A DNA stretch of 64,000 nucleotides from Taklimakanibacter sp021828105 (GTDB taxonomy: Bacteria; Pseudomonadota; Alphaproteobacteria; Rhizobiales; Aestuariivirgaceae): assembly GCA_021828105.1 (NCBI GenBank), contig JAKATG010000019.1, positions 1-64,000 on the forward strand, given 5' to 3'. Made by a program: the position numbers and the translations under genes. Shown here in pieces: positions 44,430 to 52,619 of this stretch. Below the pieces are notes generated by a model. That model ran no database searches and was not told where the DNA came from. It saw only the letters and a list, made by a program, of their open reading frames with translations. The number at the start of each line of letters is the position of its first letter. Position 1 is the stretch's first letter.

Positions 44430-45008
44430 TCAGCGACGGCGTGCCCGGATATCAACTTCCTTGCGCCAATTCTCGTCGTCCAAGCTGCGTTCGGCCATCC
44501 AGTGAAACGAGGCCGGCGCGCTCTTCGTGTCCCGATCGATTTCGGTGAAAGTCCAGCGCATCGTGCCGCCTCGGGGGTCGGGACCCGTCTGGACGATATC
44601 CTCGCCCCGCGCCCGGCCAATCTGCTGTGTAAAGAAGCCGGTCGCCGGGTCATTCCACAAGATACGCCAGGCATCGAGGGCCGGATCGTAGATGCGTAAC
44701 GTCGTGCCATACCAATTGCCCGCGCCGGGCAGTTGACCGATGCCGGGCTTGCGGTTGTGAAGGAGCGGTATCATCCACACGTCCTGAATTGCGCGCCCCT
44801 CCAGGATCCAGCCGGCATGAATCTCCCCCTGGCCTTCGTGCCTTTGCCCGTCTTCCGGGAAGGTGGTCACGGCCATTTCCCAATCGCCCACGAGCCATGC
44901 GAAGAGCGCAAGCTTCTCGGCACGTTCCCGATCAGGGCCGGCGGCGTGGAGCACATGCGCAAAGGATAGTTCGCCAGGGTCGATCGAACGGAGCGATGTC
45001 ACGGCCAT
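44430..45008 (-). CDS. Uncharacterised lipocalin-like (DUF1579-type) protein
   Basis: The 192-residue protein has a short N-terminal segment, then a beta-rich part with FAWLVGDWEMAVTTFPEDG, WILEGRAIQDVWMIPLL, GNWYGTTLRIYDPALDAWRILWNDPATG and MRWTFTEIDRDT. That is the pattern of DUF1579/lipocalin-like ligand binders. The start at 45008 follows AAAGGAGGCCGTC. No signal peptide is seen. Function is unknown. Confidence 0.72.
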   Translation of the reverse strand: MAVTSLRSIDPGELSFAHVLHAAGPDRERAEKLALFAWLVGDWEMAVTTFPEDGQRHEGQGEIHAGWILEGRAIQDVWMIPLLHNRKPGIGQLPGAGNWYGTTLRIYDPALDAWRILWNDPATGFFTQQIGRARGEDIVQTGPDPRGGTMRWTFTEIDRDTKSAPASFHWMAERSLDDENWRKEVDIRARRR

Positions 45009-45101
45009 GACGGCCTCCTTTCCGCACCAGCTCAGTAGATTTTTGGGAACAATCTGAAGGGTGCTGGTTACCAACACGGACCGCGGCGGTGGGTTCCTTG
45101 C

Positions 45102-45977
45102 TTATGCGGACTTCTCCATGAAACGCGTCATCGCCGCGAAATCGTCCTCCAGATGGCCGGCCGCGACCGCCCGCCTGAAGACCGTGTCATAGGCATCGAC
45201 CAGGCCGCGGTCGAGATTGCGCATCTGGGTGATCTCGATCAGATGCTGCAGGGCGCCGTGATGCGCCGAGATCGAGGACAGCGTCTGCTCGTCGCCGGCG
45301 AAGCGCTTGGCTTTCGTCCGCGCGATCAGATCGGAGATGAGGCCTTCGATGACGGGAGCGGTCTCCGTCCACTGCTGCGCCAGTGCGGCGAGGTCGACCT
45401 TCTCGGCCTCGCATAGAGCGATGGCATGGAGCGTGCCGAACAACCCGCCCCACATCTGGCTGAGCGCGGCGCTGTCGAGCGTGCTGGCCGTCCCCGGATC
45501 TTCACCGACATGGCGAACATTGCCGAGTGAAAGAAGCGTATCCTTATGCGCAGTGAAGGCGGCAAGGGGACCTGAGACCAGGATCACGCCTTGCGCGCTG
45601 CCGATCAGATTGGGCGTCGCCAGGATCGCGCCGTCGAGATAATCGGCACCTTGCGCCTTCGCCCATTCAGCCGCACCACGTGCCCCTTGCGGCGTGCCGG
45701 AGGTGAGCTCGACAATCAGCTTGCCCCGCAGCGTGCCGGCCGCCCTATGCAGAAGCGCCGCCGAGGCGTCGTAATCGCTCACATTGACGACCACGATGCC
45801 GGAGGCCGATATAGCCCGGTCGACGCTTTCCGCCACAGTGGCCCCCAGCGCTGCCAAAGGCTCTGCCTTGTGCGGCGTGCGGTTCCAGACCGTGGTCGGA
45901 TGCCCGTTTTTGATAAAGGCTCGCGCAAGCGCCGATCCCATCCGCCCGGTGCCGATCACGCTGACTGGTGTTTTCAC
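45102..45977 (-). CDS. NAD(P)-binding beta-hydroxyacid dehydrogenase/imine-reductase-like protein
   Basis: The 291-residue protein has the Rossmann motif VIGTGRMGSALARAFIKNGH with NRT for NADP, and LIVELTSGTPQGARGAAEWAKAQGADYLDGAILATP. Its helical C-terminal half is like 6-phosphogluconate-dehydrogenase-type imine reductases. The catalytic Lys of hydroxyisobutyrate dehydrogenases is not evident in the CAEK-like place (a Gln/Met stretch is present), favouring the imine-reductase side. A GTG start at 45975-45977 follows AGGAGGCGGATC. It diverges from the HxlR gene. Confidence 0.87.
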   Translation of the reverse strand: MKTPVSVIGTGRMGSALARAFIKNGHPTTVWNRTPHKAEPLAALGATVAESVDRAISASGIVVVNVSDYDASAALLHRAAGTLRGKLIVELTSGTPQGARGAAEWAKAQGADYLDGAILATPNLIGSAQGVILVSGPLAAFTAHKDTLLSLGNVRHVGEDPGTASTLDSAALSQMWGGLFGTLHAIALCEAEKVDLAALAQQWTETAPVIEGLISDLIARTKAKRFAGDEQTLSSISAHHGALQHLIEITQMRNLDRGLVDAYDTVFRRAVAAGHLEDDFAAMTRFMEKSA

Positions 45978-46083
45978 GATCCGCCTCCTACATTTCGTTG
46001 ATCTGCGGTAGCTGGTGCGGGGGCAGGGCGGCGGCAATACGGAGCACGAGGTTAGTGCTCACCATTGGGTAAGGAGAACAGTG

Positions 46084-46422
46084 ATGGATGACTGCGGTTT
46101 CACGACAGCCGTCAGGATCATCGGCGGGAAGTGGAAGGTCGATATTCTCTGCGCGCTCAATTCGGCGCCGCGCCGTTTCGGCCGTTTGCGGCAACTGATT
46201 CCCGGGATCAGCGAGAAGATGCTGGCGCAGCAGCTGCGCGAGATGGAGGCGGATGGCCTTGTCCATCGCCAGGTTCACGATGTCTCCCCGCCCAAAGTGG
46301 TCTATTCCCTGACCGATCACGGCGTGGCGCTCACCGGCGGCGTCGAAAGCCTTTGCCAGTGGGGAGAAATGTACCAGCGCCAGGCTCTTGCTTCCCGGGA
46401 GCTGACGCCTGCGGCGGTCTAA
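46084..46422 (+). CDS. HxlR-family transcriptional regulator
   Basis: The 112-residue winged-helix protein starts MDDCGFTTAVRIIGGKWKVDILCAL and has FGRLRQLIPGISEKMLAQQLREMEADGLV and VYSLTDHGVAL. The N-terminal Cys (C4) is the position that senses electrophiles or oxidants in several HxlR proteins. The start follows AAGGAGAACAGTG. Its likely target is the divergent dehydrogenase gene. Confidence 0.92.
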   Translation: MDDCGFTTAVRIIGGKWKVDILCALNSAPRRFGRLRQLIPGISEKMLAQQLREMEADGLVHRQVHDVSPPKVVYSLTDHGVALTGGVESLCQWGEMYQRQALASRELTPAAV

Positions 46423-46439
46423 GGCAGGAGCGGCGATGC

Positions 46440-47663
46440 CTAATCCGCCCGAAAGACGAGCGGCAGCTTGTCCAGCGCATGGATCGCATTATTCGGACGC
46501 CAGACTGGATCACCGTTGAATTCGATGTGACCGACTTTGGCCACGATCGCCTTGAGCAGCGCCTCGATCTCGGCGCGCGCCAGCTGCTGGCCGACGCATC
46601 CGTGAATGCCGGTGCCGAAGGCGAGGTGGCCGGCGGTCCTTCGGGCAACCTTGAACCGATCGGCGTCGGGCCAGTGGCTTTCATCGAGATTCGCGGCGCC
46701 CAGCACGCAAAGTATCTTTGCTCCTGCGGGAATCGGAATGGCGGCGACCGTCGTGCCGTGTTGGGCCGTACGGCAGAAGGAGTGCACGGGAGACGTAAAT
46801 CGAAGCGTCTCTTCGAAGGCGGCGCGGACAAGTGCCGGATCACGCTTCAGCGCCTCATATTCCTTCGGGTTCGAGGCCAGGCACCACAAAGCGTTGCCGA
46901 TCCCCGCCACGGTGGTGTCGAGGCCTGCCGACAATAACGAGCGCACCAGCATGCCCGCTTCGGTCTCCGTTACCTCACCGGCATCGGCCGCCTCATAAAT
47001 GGCTCTGCCGAAGCCGCCAGGCTTGAGCCTGTAGCGCTTGCAATGCTCCGTGATCCACGGAACGACATCCGCGGCCTTCGCCATCGCGGCGCGGCGGAGC
47101 TCATTGTCCGGACCCACCGCATTGAAGACCATCGCTGCATAGTCGAGAAGCCGCCGGCGATCGGTCTCCGCAAGCCCGACGGCTGGCGGGAAGACCCGTG
47201 CGGGGAAGGCCTCCGCGAGTTCCGTGACGGCTTCGAAGGATCCTTTCTCCAGGAGCTCGTCGACGAGCGTTTCGGCCGCGCGCTCGAACTGATCCTTGAG
47301 GCCGGCGATGGCGCCAGCGGACAGCGCCCGGGCCATGACGGTCCTGGTCTTCGTATGATAGGGCGGATCGGCCTCGAGAATGATGCTCGGCGGCCGCCAG
47401 GGCTCCTGCAATTGAAAATCCTGCAGGCCGACGCCGCGCGAGGAAACGAAGCGCTCATTGTCGGCGAAGACTTCCCTGGTCTCGGCATAACGCCCGCAGG
47501 CGAGAATGGCGTATTTCGGTATGTAGGCAAAAGCGCCTTTGGCGCGGAGCTCCCGGTAATATTCGACCGGATCGGCGAGGATTTCCGCATCATAGGGGTC
47601 GACGTCCCATGCCGTCACGCCGGGCGGCGGTGCAATGGCGATATGACCTTCGTGAATTTCCAT
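46440..47663 (-). CDS. Cytochrome P450, CYP199-like
   Basis: The 407-residue soluble P450 has the I-helix AGLDTTVAG (246-254), ExxR in EETLR (284-288) and the heme loop AFGTGIHGCVGQQLA with ligand Cys356. Wording through SSRGVGLQDF, EPWRPPSIILEADPP and VRSLLSAGLDTTV is very close to the CYP199 family, which oxidises para-substituted benzoates such as 4-methoxybenzoate. No ferredoxin or reductase gene is next to it, so its electron donors are elsewhere. The start at 47663 follows GAGGAGGGAAC. Confidence 0.9.
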   Translation of the reverse strand: MEIHEGHIAIAPPPGVTAWDVDPYDAEILADPVEYYRELRAKGAFAYIPKYAILACGRYAETREVFADNERFVSSRGVGLQDFQLQEPWRPPSIILEADPPYHTKTRTVMARALSAGAIAGLKDQFERAAETLVDELLEKGSFEAVTELAEAFPARVFPPAVGLAETDRRRLLDYAAMVFNAVGPDNELRRAAMAKAADVVPWITEHCKRYRLKPGGFGRAIYEAADAGEVTETEAGMLVRSLLSAGLDTTVAGIGNALWCLASNPKEYEALKRDPALVRAAFEETLRFTSPVHSFCRTAQHGTTVAAIPIPAGAKILCVLGAANLDESHWPDADRFKVARRTAGHLAFGTGIHGCVGQQLARAEIEALLKAIVAKVGHIEFNGDPVWRPNNAIHALDKLPLVFRAD

Positions 47664-47748
47664 GTTCCCTCCTCGACAAGCTGCGCGAGGGGCGCGAGGG
47701 TCGCGGTGATCGCGTTCCCGGCGCAGCATGTTTCAGCGCTCGCCGATG

Positions 47749-48672
47749 CTAGCGGACGCGTGTCCCTGCCGCCGCGTCCCAATGGAGCGGCTTTTCGGAT
47801 TTCGGCAGCGGCGCATCACTCGCGCCGATGGTCGTGCCGACCGGCGTGTCGGGCGGGCAAACGGCCACATAGCGGGCATAGCCGCCCGTGCCGCCCTTGA
47901 ATCGGGGAAAGCCGATGGTTACCAGACAGCCCGTCGCCGGCACGCCGTCGAGATTGGCGACGCCCTCGGCCTGTGTGTAGCCATTGTGCATGAGCCACGC
48001 CTCGCCCTCGAGCGTGGGCGTCGTATCCGTGTCGAGCGGCTCGTGGCCGTGGAGCAGGATATGGCGCTGCTCGTGCAGGAATTTCAGCGCGTCGAGCGAC
48101 ACGCCGGGGAAGGGCTTGCGCGTGGCGAGCTCAGGCTTGGGCCAGTCCTTCGACCAGTCGGAGCGCACGAAGACGACCGCGCCTTCCGGAATCCGGCCGT
48201 GCTCCTTCTCAAAAGCCCCTATGTCAGCGACCTGCAGGTGATATCCGGCATTGCTGGCCACCTTGTCGACGATCGAGATCACCGCCAGCGGGCGCAAGGA
48301 ATAGGTCGGCGGCAACTCGTCGATCGAGGGATATTCCGGCGCCCAATGCGCCGGGGGATCGAGCTGCGTCCCGAGCTGATCGGTCGCGAGGTCATAATGC
48401 GTCGCCTCGAAGCCGTGCTTCTCATAGGTGAACTCATCGCCTTTCTTGGCGAAGCCCTCGATGTCGCCGCCGGCCTTGCTGCGCGCGAATTTCGACGGGC
48501 CGAAGCCGTACCACACGGGAATGTCGGGCGCGATTACATGCGTCAGGTCGATGTATTTGGCGCCCTTGAGCGATGCGTCATAGACGCTCCACAGTCCTTT
48601 GCCGTCCTGAGCGTGCGCTCCCGATGCCGACAGGCCGAGGGCAAAAACGATAGTCGCGAAGTTCTTGTTCAT
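47749..48672 (-). CDS. Exported cyclase-family (kynurenine-formamidase-like) metal hydrolase
   Basis: The 307-residue protein has a signal peptide (FATIVFALGLSASGAHA) and the cyclase fold: YIDLTHVIAPDIPVW, the metal motif TQLDPPAHW (usual HxGTHxDxPxH, here with Q for the first motif His), VVFVRSDWSKDW and HILLHGHEPLDTDTTP. The ATG follows GAAAGGAGAAGTC. It may act on an amide, lactone or ester in the periplasm. It lies between the P450 and GNAT genes on the same strand. Confidence 0.85.
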   Translation of the reverse strand: MNKNFATIVFALGLSASGAHAQDGKGLWSVYDASLKGAKYIDLTHVIAPDIPVWYGFGPSKFARSKAGGDIEGFAKKGDEFTYEKHGFEATHYDLATDQLGTQLDPPAHWAPEYPSIDELPPTYSLRPLAVISIVDKVASNAGYHLQVADIGAFEKEHGRIPEGAVVFVRSDWSKDWPKPELATRKPFPGVSLDALKFLHEQRHILLHGHEPLDTDTTPTLEGEAWLMHNGYTQAEGVANLDGVPATGCLVTIGFPRFKGGTGGYARYVAVCPPDTPVGTTIGASDAPLPKSEKPLHWDAAAGTRVR

Positions 48673-48719
48673 GACTTCTCCTTTCGGTTGGTCGCCTGCG
48701 GGACGTCGCCGGCGTGGCT

Positions 48720-49439
48720 TCACAGAGCCATTTCGAGGATGACGAAGTCAAGATCGTCGCGCAGCGGCGTGCCGACCTTGCTGGCGCCATAGGGAAAAGC
48801 AACGGCACCGGTTCGGTGGTAGCCACAACGCTCATACCAGGCGATGAGCGATTGCCGTTGCCGTATCACCGTCATCACGGCGCTTCGCGCGCCGTTGCTT
48901 GCTGCGAACTGCTCGGCATCGGCGAGCAGGGCGCGACCAAGTCCGGCGGACTGAAGTTCCGGATCGACGGCCAGCATCGAGATCACGCAACGATCCGCGC
49001 CATCCATCTGGATGGCGACACAGCCGAGCAATGCCGATGATCTGCCGCCACGTCGGACCAACACGGTTGTCGAGACGTCGTCGATCATGGCCACAACATC
49101 TCGCAAACTGGCGCGGTCACCGGCGAGCAACTTTGCCTCGTGGATCCATCCGAGGCGGCCGCCGGCGCCCCGATAGGCTGCGTTTACGAGATCGGCAATA
49201 GGCGCCGCATCGATCAGGGTCGCGATTTCGGATTGCCTGAAACGCGCCTGAGGGAAGGGGATGGGAACTGTCGAAGCCAGCCGCCGCGGACACGTCGCAG
49301 AGACGTGCCAGAGCAGATCGTCATTGGATCCGGCCCGCTTGCCGGGCCGGGAACCGAGGGCGGCATAGACGAAGCGCAGCAGGGTTCCATCTTGCGCGGG
49401 CTCAGTCTGGCTGGCAATGAAACGCGCGGCTTCACGCAT
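48720..49439 (-). CDS. GNAT-family acetyltransferase with an unassigned N-terminal region
   Basis: The C-terminal part (about 85-239) is a GNAT domain: EIATLIDAAPIADLVNAAYRG, CVISMLAVDPELQSAGLGRALLADAEQFA (acetyl-CoA loop Q/R-x-x-G-x-G/A as QSAGLG) and IAWYERCGYHRTG. The first 80 or so residues (MREAARFIASQTEPAQDGTL and on) match no family I know. AGGAG upstream of 49439 supports the long start. It runs toward the cyclase gene, 47 bases away, and diverges from the LysR gene at 49587. Confidence 0.8.
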   Translation of the reverse strand: MREAARFIASQTEPAQDGTLLRFVYAALGSRPGKRAGSNDDLLWHVSATCPRRLASTVPIPFPQARFRQSEIATLIDAAPIADLVNAAYRGAGGRLGWIHEAKLLAGDRASLRDVVAMIDDVSTTVLVRRGGRSSALLGCVAIQMDGADRCVISMLAVDPELQSAGLGRALLADAEQFAASNGARSAVMTVIRQRQSLIAWYERCGYHRTGAVAFPYGASKVGTPLRDDLDFVILEMAL

Positions 49440-49531
49440 GGCTGGCTCCTGTCTCAGATCTGCCTTCGCGCGGGAGAAACAGCGCATTTCGTTTCACTTC
49501 CGCTGAATGCCCCCGTAGATTGGCGCCCGCA

Positions 49532-49566
49532 CATTGTGGAGACAATGATGTACAATTCAAATACAT
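49532..49566. promoter_or_regulatory. Two adjacent inverted repeats in the GNAT/LysR divergent region
   Basis: CATTGT-GGAG-ACAATG (49532-49547) is immediately followed by ATGTA-N9-TACAT (49548-49566), ending 20 bases before the LysR start. Adjacent recognition and activation half-sites are usual for LysR regulators, so joint control of both directions is inferred. Confidence 0.5.
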
Positions 49567-49586
49567 TCCTGTGATTCCGAGGCACA

Positions 49587-50507
49587 ATGCGCGGTAGCGA
49601 TTACGCCGAGCTGAAAGCATTCGTGACGGTGGTCGGGCATGGCAATTTCGCCCGGGCCGCGGCGGAACTCGGCATTTCGGCATCGGCGCTCAGCCGTACG
49701 ATCGGCGAGCTGGAAAAACGCCTAGGCATGCGTCTGTTGAATCGCACGACGCGCAGCCTCTCCTTGACCGACGCCGGCGAGCGCCTCCACGCGCGCTTCA
49801 AGCCGGCGATGATGGAGATGGAGGCAGCGGTTCAGGATGCCGTGAGTTCGCGCGACAGGCCGGCCGGAATGTTGCGGGTGCATGTGCCCAATGCTCCTGC
49901 CGCCGCCTTTCTCGAGCCGGTTCTCGGCAAGTTTCATGCGGCATATCCGGATGTTGTTCTCGATGTGACGGTCGATGATTCCGTCCCCAACATTGTCGAG
50001 GCTGGCTATGACGTCGGCGTTCGGCTCGGTGAATCTCTCGAAGCCGACATGGTCGCCGTCAAGCTCGGCGGCGATCAGCGTGAAATCGTCGTCGGCTCTC
50101 CGGACTACATCGCTCGCCATGGACGCCCGCGCGAGCCGGCCGATCTGCTCCGCCACCGCTGCATCAATTGGCGTCAGCCGGGAAGTCCCGGCCTGTACAA
50201 ATGGCAGTTCGTGAAGAACGGCCGATGGTTTTCCGTCACCGTCGACGGACCGCTCATCGTCTCGCATCGCGCCATGGCCGTTACCGCCGCGGTCCAGGGT
50301 GTCGGACTCGCATTCCGGGCGGAGGGGCTTCTGCGCTCACTGATCGATCAGGGCAAGCTTGTCCCGCTCCTCGAAGAGTGGTGCGGGAACTTTCCCGGCT
50401 GGTACCTGTGCTATCCAAAACAGCGCTACACCGCGCCGAGCGTGCGCGCCTTCGTCGACTTCCTCAAACGCTCGACCGGCCCGCGGGGACGAACGAGCGC
50501 CAGGTGA
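49587..50507 (+). CDS. LysR-family transcriptional regulator
   Basis: The 306-residue protein has the HTH NFARAAAELGISASALSRTIGELEKRL and the CrgA-like binding domain (AGMLRVHVPNAPAAAFLEPVLGKFHAAYPDVVLDVTVDD). It ends with a basic tail. It is divergent from the GNAT-cyclase-P450 block, which may be its regulon, and 86 bases upstream of a flavoprotein gene on its own strand. Confidence 0.92.
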   Translation: MRGSDYAELKAFVTVVGHGNFARAAAELGISASALSRTIGELEKRLGMRLLNRTTRSLSLTDAGERLHARFKPAMMEMEAAVQDAVSSRDRPAGMLRVHVPNAPAAAFLEPVLGKFHAAYPDVVLDVTVDDSVPNIVEAGYDVGVRLGESLEADMVAVKLGGDQREIVVGSPDYIARHGRPREPADLLRHRCINWRQPGSPGLYKWQFVKNGRWFSVTVDGPLIVSHRAMAVTAAVQGVGLAFRAEGLLRSLIDQGKLVPLLEEWCGNFPGWYLCYPKQRYTAPSVRAFVDFLKRSTGPRGRTSAR

Positions 50508-50593
50508 CGGCCCGTCAGCTTGAGATCGATGTCCATCCCTGTACAATCGGCAAGGGCCACGGCACGGGACATTCTCCAACCAGGGAGATATGG

Positions 50594-51841
50594 ATGAAGC
50601 TCCTGATTATCGGCGGCGGCATTGGCGGCCTCACGACGGCGCTCTCGCTCAACCGGGCCGGCATCGATATCGAGGTCTTCGAGCAGTCGCAGGAGCTGCG
50701 CGAGCTTGGCGTCGGCATCAACCTGCTGCCGCATGCGGTGAAGGAGTTGGCGGGGCTCGATCTTTTGCCGGCGCTCGACGAAGCCGGTATCCGCACCCGC
50801 GAGCTGATCTATCTGAACCGGCATGGCCAGGCGGTGTGGCGTGAATTGCGCGGCCTCGATGCGGGCTATGAAGTGCCGCAGCTCAGCATCCACCGCGGCA
50901 AGCTGCACGGCGTCCTCTTGCGCGCCGTCATGGAGCGGCTCGGTCCGTCGCGTCTTCATACCGATCGCCGGCTGGTCGACGTCGAAGAGCGTGACGGCCG
51001 CGTCACGGCAAAATTCGAAAGCCGCGCAGCAGGCGGGCGCTTCACCGCCACAGGCGACGGGCTGATCGGCGCCGACGGCATCCATTCGCGCGTGCGCGGC
51101 TTCTTCTATCCGGACGAAGGACCGCCGCGCTGGAGCGGCATCATGCTGTGGCGCGGCGCGCTCAACTGGCCGGTGCATGAGGATGGCCGCACCATGGTGA
51201 TCGCCGGCGGCAATGCGGCAAAATTCGTCTTCTATCCGATCCATTTCGATAAGACGCGCCCCGATCAGCGCCTGACCAACTGGGCGGTGATGGCGCGCAT
51301 CACCGACAATGAGGGACCGCCGCCGCGCCGCGAGGACTGGAATTCGCTCGGGCGGCTGGAAGATGCACGCGCTTTCGTCGAAGGCAGTTTCAGGCTGGGC
51401 TTCGTCGACCCGGCCGAGATCATCACGGCGACCGGGACCTTCTATGAATACCCCAATTGCGACCGCGATCCGGTGTCCTGCTGGTCCTTTGGCCGGGTGA
51501 CGCTCTTGGGCGATGCGGCGCATCCCATGTATCCGGTCGGCAGCAATGGCGCGAGCCAGGCCATCCTCGATGCCGCCGCCCTTACGCGCCATCTGACCGC
51601 GACGCCGGAGGTGGCGGCGGCCTTCACCGCCTATGATGCCGAGCGCCGGCCGATGACCGCCGACATCGTGCGCAACAACCGCCGCGGCGGACCGGAAGGC
51701 GTCATCGACCTGGTCGAGGCCCGCGCGCCGCACGGTTTCGACGATATCGAAACCGTCGCAAGCCATGCCGAACGCGAGGCGATCGTGAAGGGCTATGCGT
51801 CGATGGCGGGCTACAGTCGCGAGCAGGTCAACCGGCGCTAA
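50594..51841 (+). CDS. PhzS-like FAD-dependent monooxygenase
   Basis: The 415-residue flavoprotein has the FAD motif IIGGGIGGLTTALSLNRAGI, the DG motif GADGIHSRVRGFFYP, WRGALNWPVHEDGRTMVIAGG and the second FAD motif GDAAHPMYPVGSNGASQAI. This places it with PhzS/salicylate-hydroxylase-like enzymes. It would hydroxylate an aromatic or heteroaromatic acid with NADH and O2. The start is preceded by GGGAGATATGG. No phenazine genes are present. Confidence 0.88.
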   Translation: MKLLIIGGGIGGLTTALSLNRAGIDIEVFEQSQELRELGVGINLLPHAVKELAGLDLLPALDEAGIRTRELIYLNRHGQAVWRELRGLDAGYEVPQLSIHRGKLHGVLLRAVMERLGPSRLHTDRRLVDVEERDGRVTAKFESRAAGGRFTATGDGLIGADGIHSRVRGFFYPDEGPPRWSGIMLWRGALNWPVHEDGRTMVIAGGNAAKFVFYPIHFDKTRPDQRLTNWAVMARITDNEGPPPRREDWNSLGRLEDARAFVEGSFRLGFVDPAEIITATGTFYEYPNCDRDPVSCWSFGRVTLLGDAAHPMYPVGSNGASQAILDAAALTRHLTATPEVAAAFTAYDAERRPMTADIVRNNRRGGPEGVIDLVEARAPHGFDDIETVASHAEREAIVKGYASMAGYSREQVNRR

Positions 51842-51842
51842 A

Positions 51843-51939
51843 GCGCGATGGCTTTACATCGAGTCGCCATCGCGCTTTATCCTTTTGTTTGCGCATGATC
51901 TTTTCGGAAAACCGGTATCCACTTTTCCGGATCATGCGC
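51843..51939. repeat. Composite rhizobial palindromic repeat between convergent genes
   Basis: Two hairpins lie side by side. GCGCGATGGC / GCCATCGCGC (51843-51875) matches the element at 1759. GCGCATGATC / GATCATGCGC (51891-51939), with inner CGGAAAA / TTTTCCG, matches the architecture of the repeat at 875. The location between converging genes suits a two-way transcription terminator. Confidence 0.75.
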
Positions 51940-51952
51940 TAGGTGATGAGGG

Positions 51953-52618
51953 CTATTTTTTCTTGAGCTTGGCGCCGCGCTTGAGCCGGCGTATGGCGCG
52001 CAGCTTCCCGCTCGGACCGCCGCCACAGAAGAAGCGGTCGCCGCCATCGGATTCGAGCCCAGACACGACGGTACCGCGCGGCATGTCGATGCGTTCCAGC
52101 ACTTCGCCGGTCTCGGGATCGATTCGCCGGACATCGCTTTCGTCACCTTCCCAGGTGCCGTGCCAGAGCTCGCCGTCGATCCAGCTGACGCCGGTGACGA
52201 AGCGGTTGGTCTCGATGGTGCGCAGGATCTTGCCCGTCTCGGGTTCGATCTGATGGATCTTGCGGTCGCGATACTGGCCGACCCAGAGCGTGCCTTCGGC
52301 CCAGGCGAGCCCCGAATCGCCGCCCGCACCCGGCGCCGGGATCGTCGCCATCACCTTGCCGGTCTTGGGATCGATCTTCTGGATGCGGTCCTCGGCGATC
52401 TGATAGAGGTAGCGCCCGTCGAAGGCGGTTCCGGCATGCGCGGCGACATCGAGCGAGCGCACCGTCTTGCCGCTCTCGGGGTCGAGGGCATTCAGCGTCT
52501 CGCCGACCGCGAACCAGACATGCTCGCCATCGAAGGTCACGCCATGCACCTCGTCGACACCCGGAAAGGGGCCATATTCACGAATGATTTCGGCAGTTGA
52601 TCGTTTCATGGGGGCCAT
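51953..52618 (-). CDS. Beta-propeller protein (glutamine-cyclotransferase/streptogramin-lyase-like)
   Basis: The 221-residue protein has repeated DPESGK / DPKTGKV / EPETGKIL / DPETGEVL strands and HVWFAVGETLNAL, LWVGQYRDRKIHQI and ELWHGTWEG blades. That is a five- or six-bladed propeller related to glutaminyl cyclases and Vgb. No signal peptide is present. Its ATG is one base past the regulator stop at 52620, indicating one transcript. A ligand or enzyme role is unproven. Confidence 0.78.
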   Translation of the reverse strand: MAPMKRSTAEIIREYGPFPGVDEVHGVTFDGEHVWFAVGETLNALDPESGKTVRSLDVAAHAGTAFDGRYLYQIAEDRIQKIDPKTGKVMATIPAPGAGGDSGLAWAEGTLWVGQYRDRKIHQIEPETGKILRTIETNRFVTGVSWIDGELWHGTWEGDESDVRRIDPETGEVLERIDMPRGTVVSGLESDGGDRFFCGGGPSGKLRAIRRLKRGAKLKKK

Positions 52619-52619
52619 T

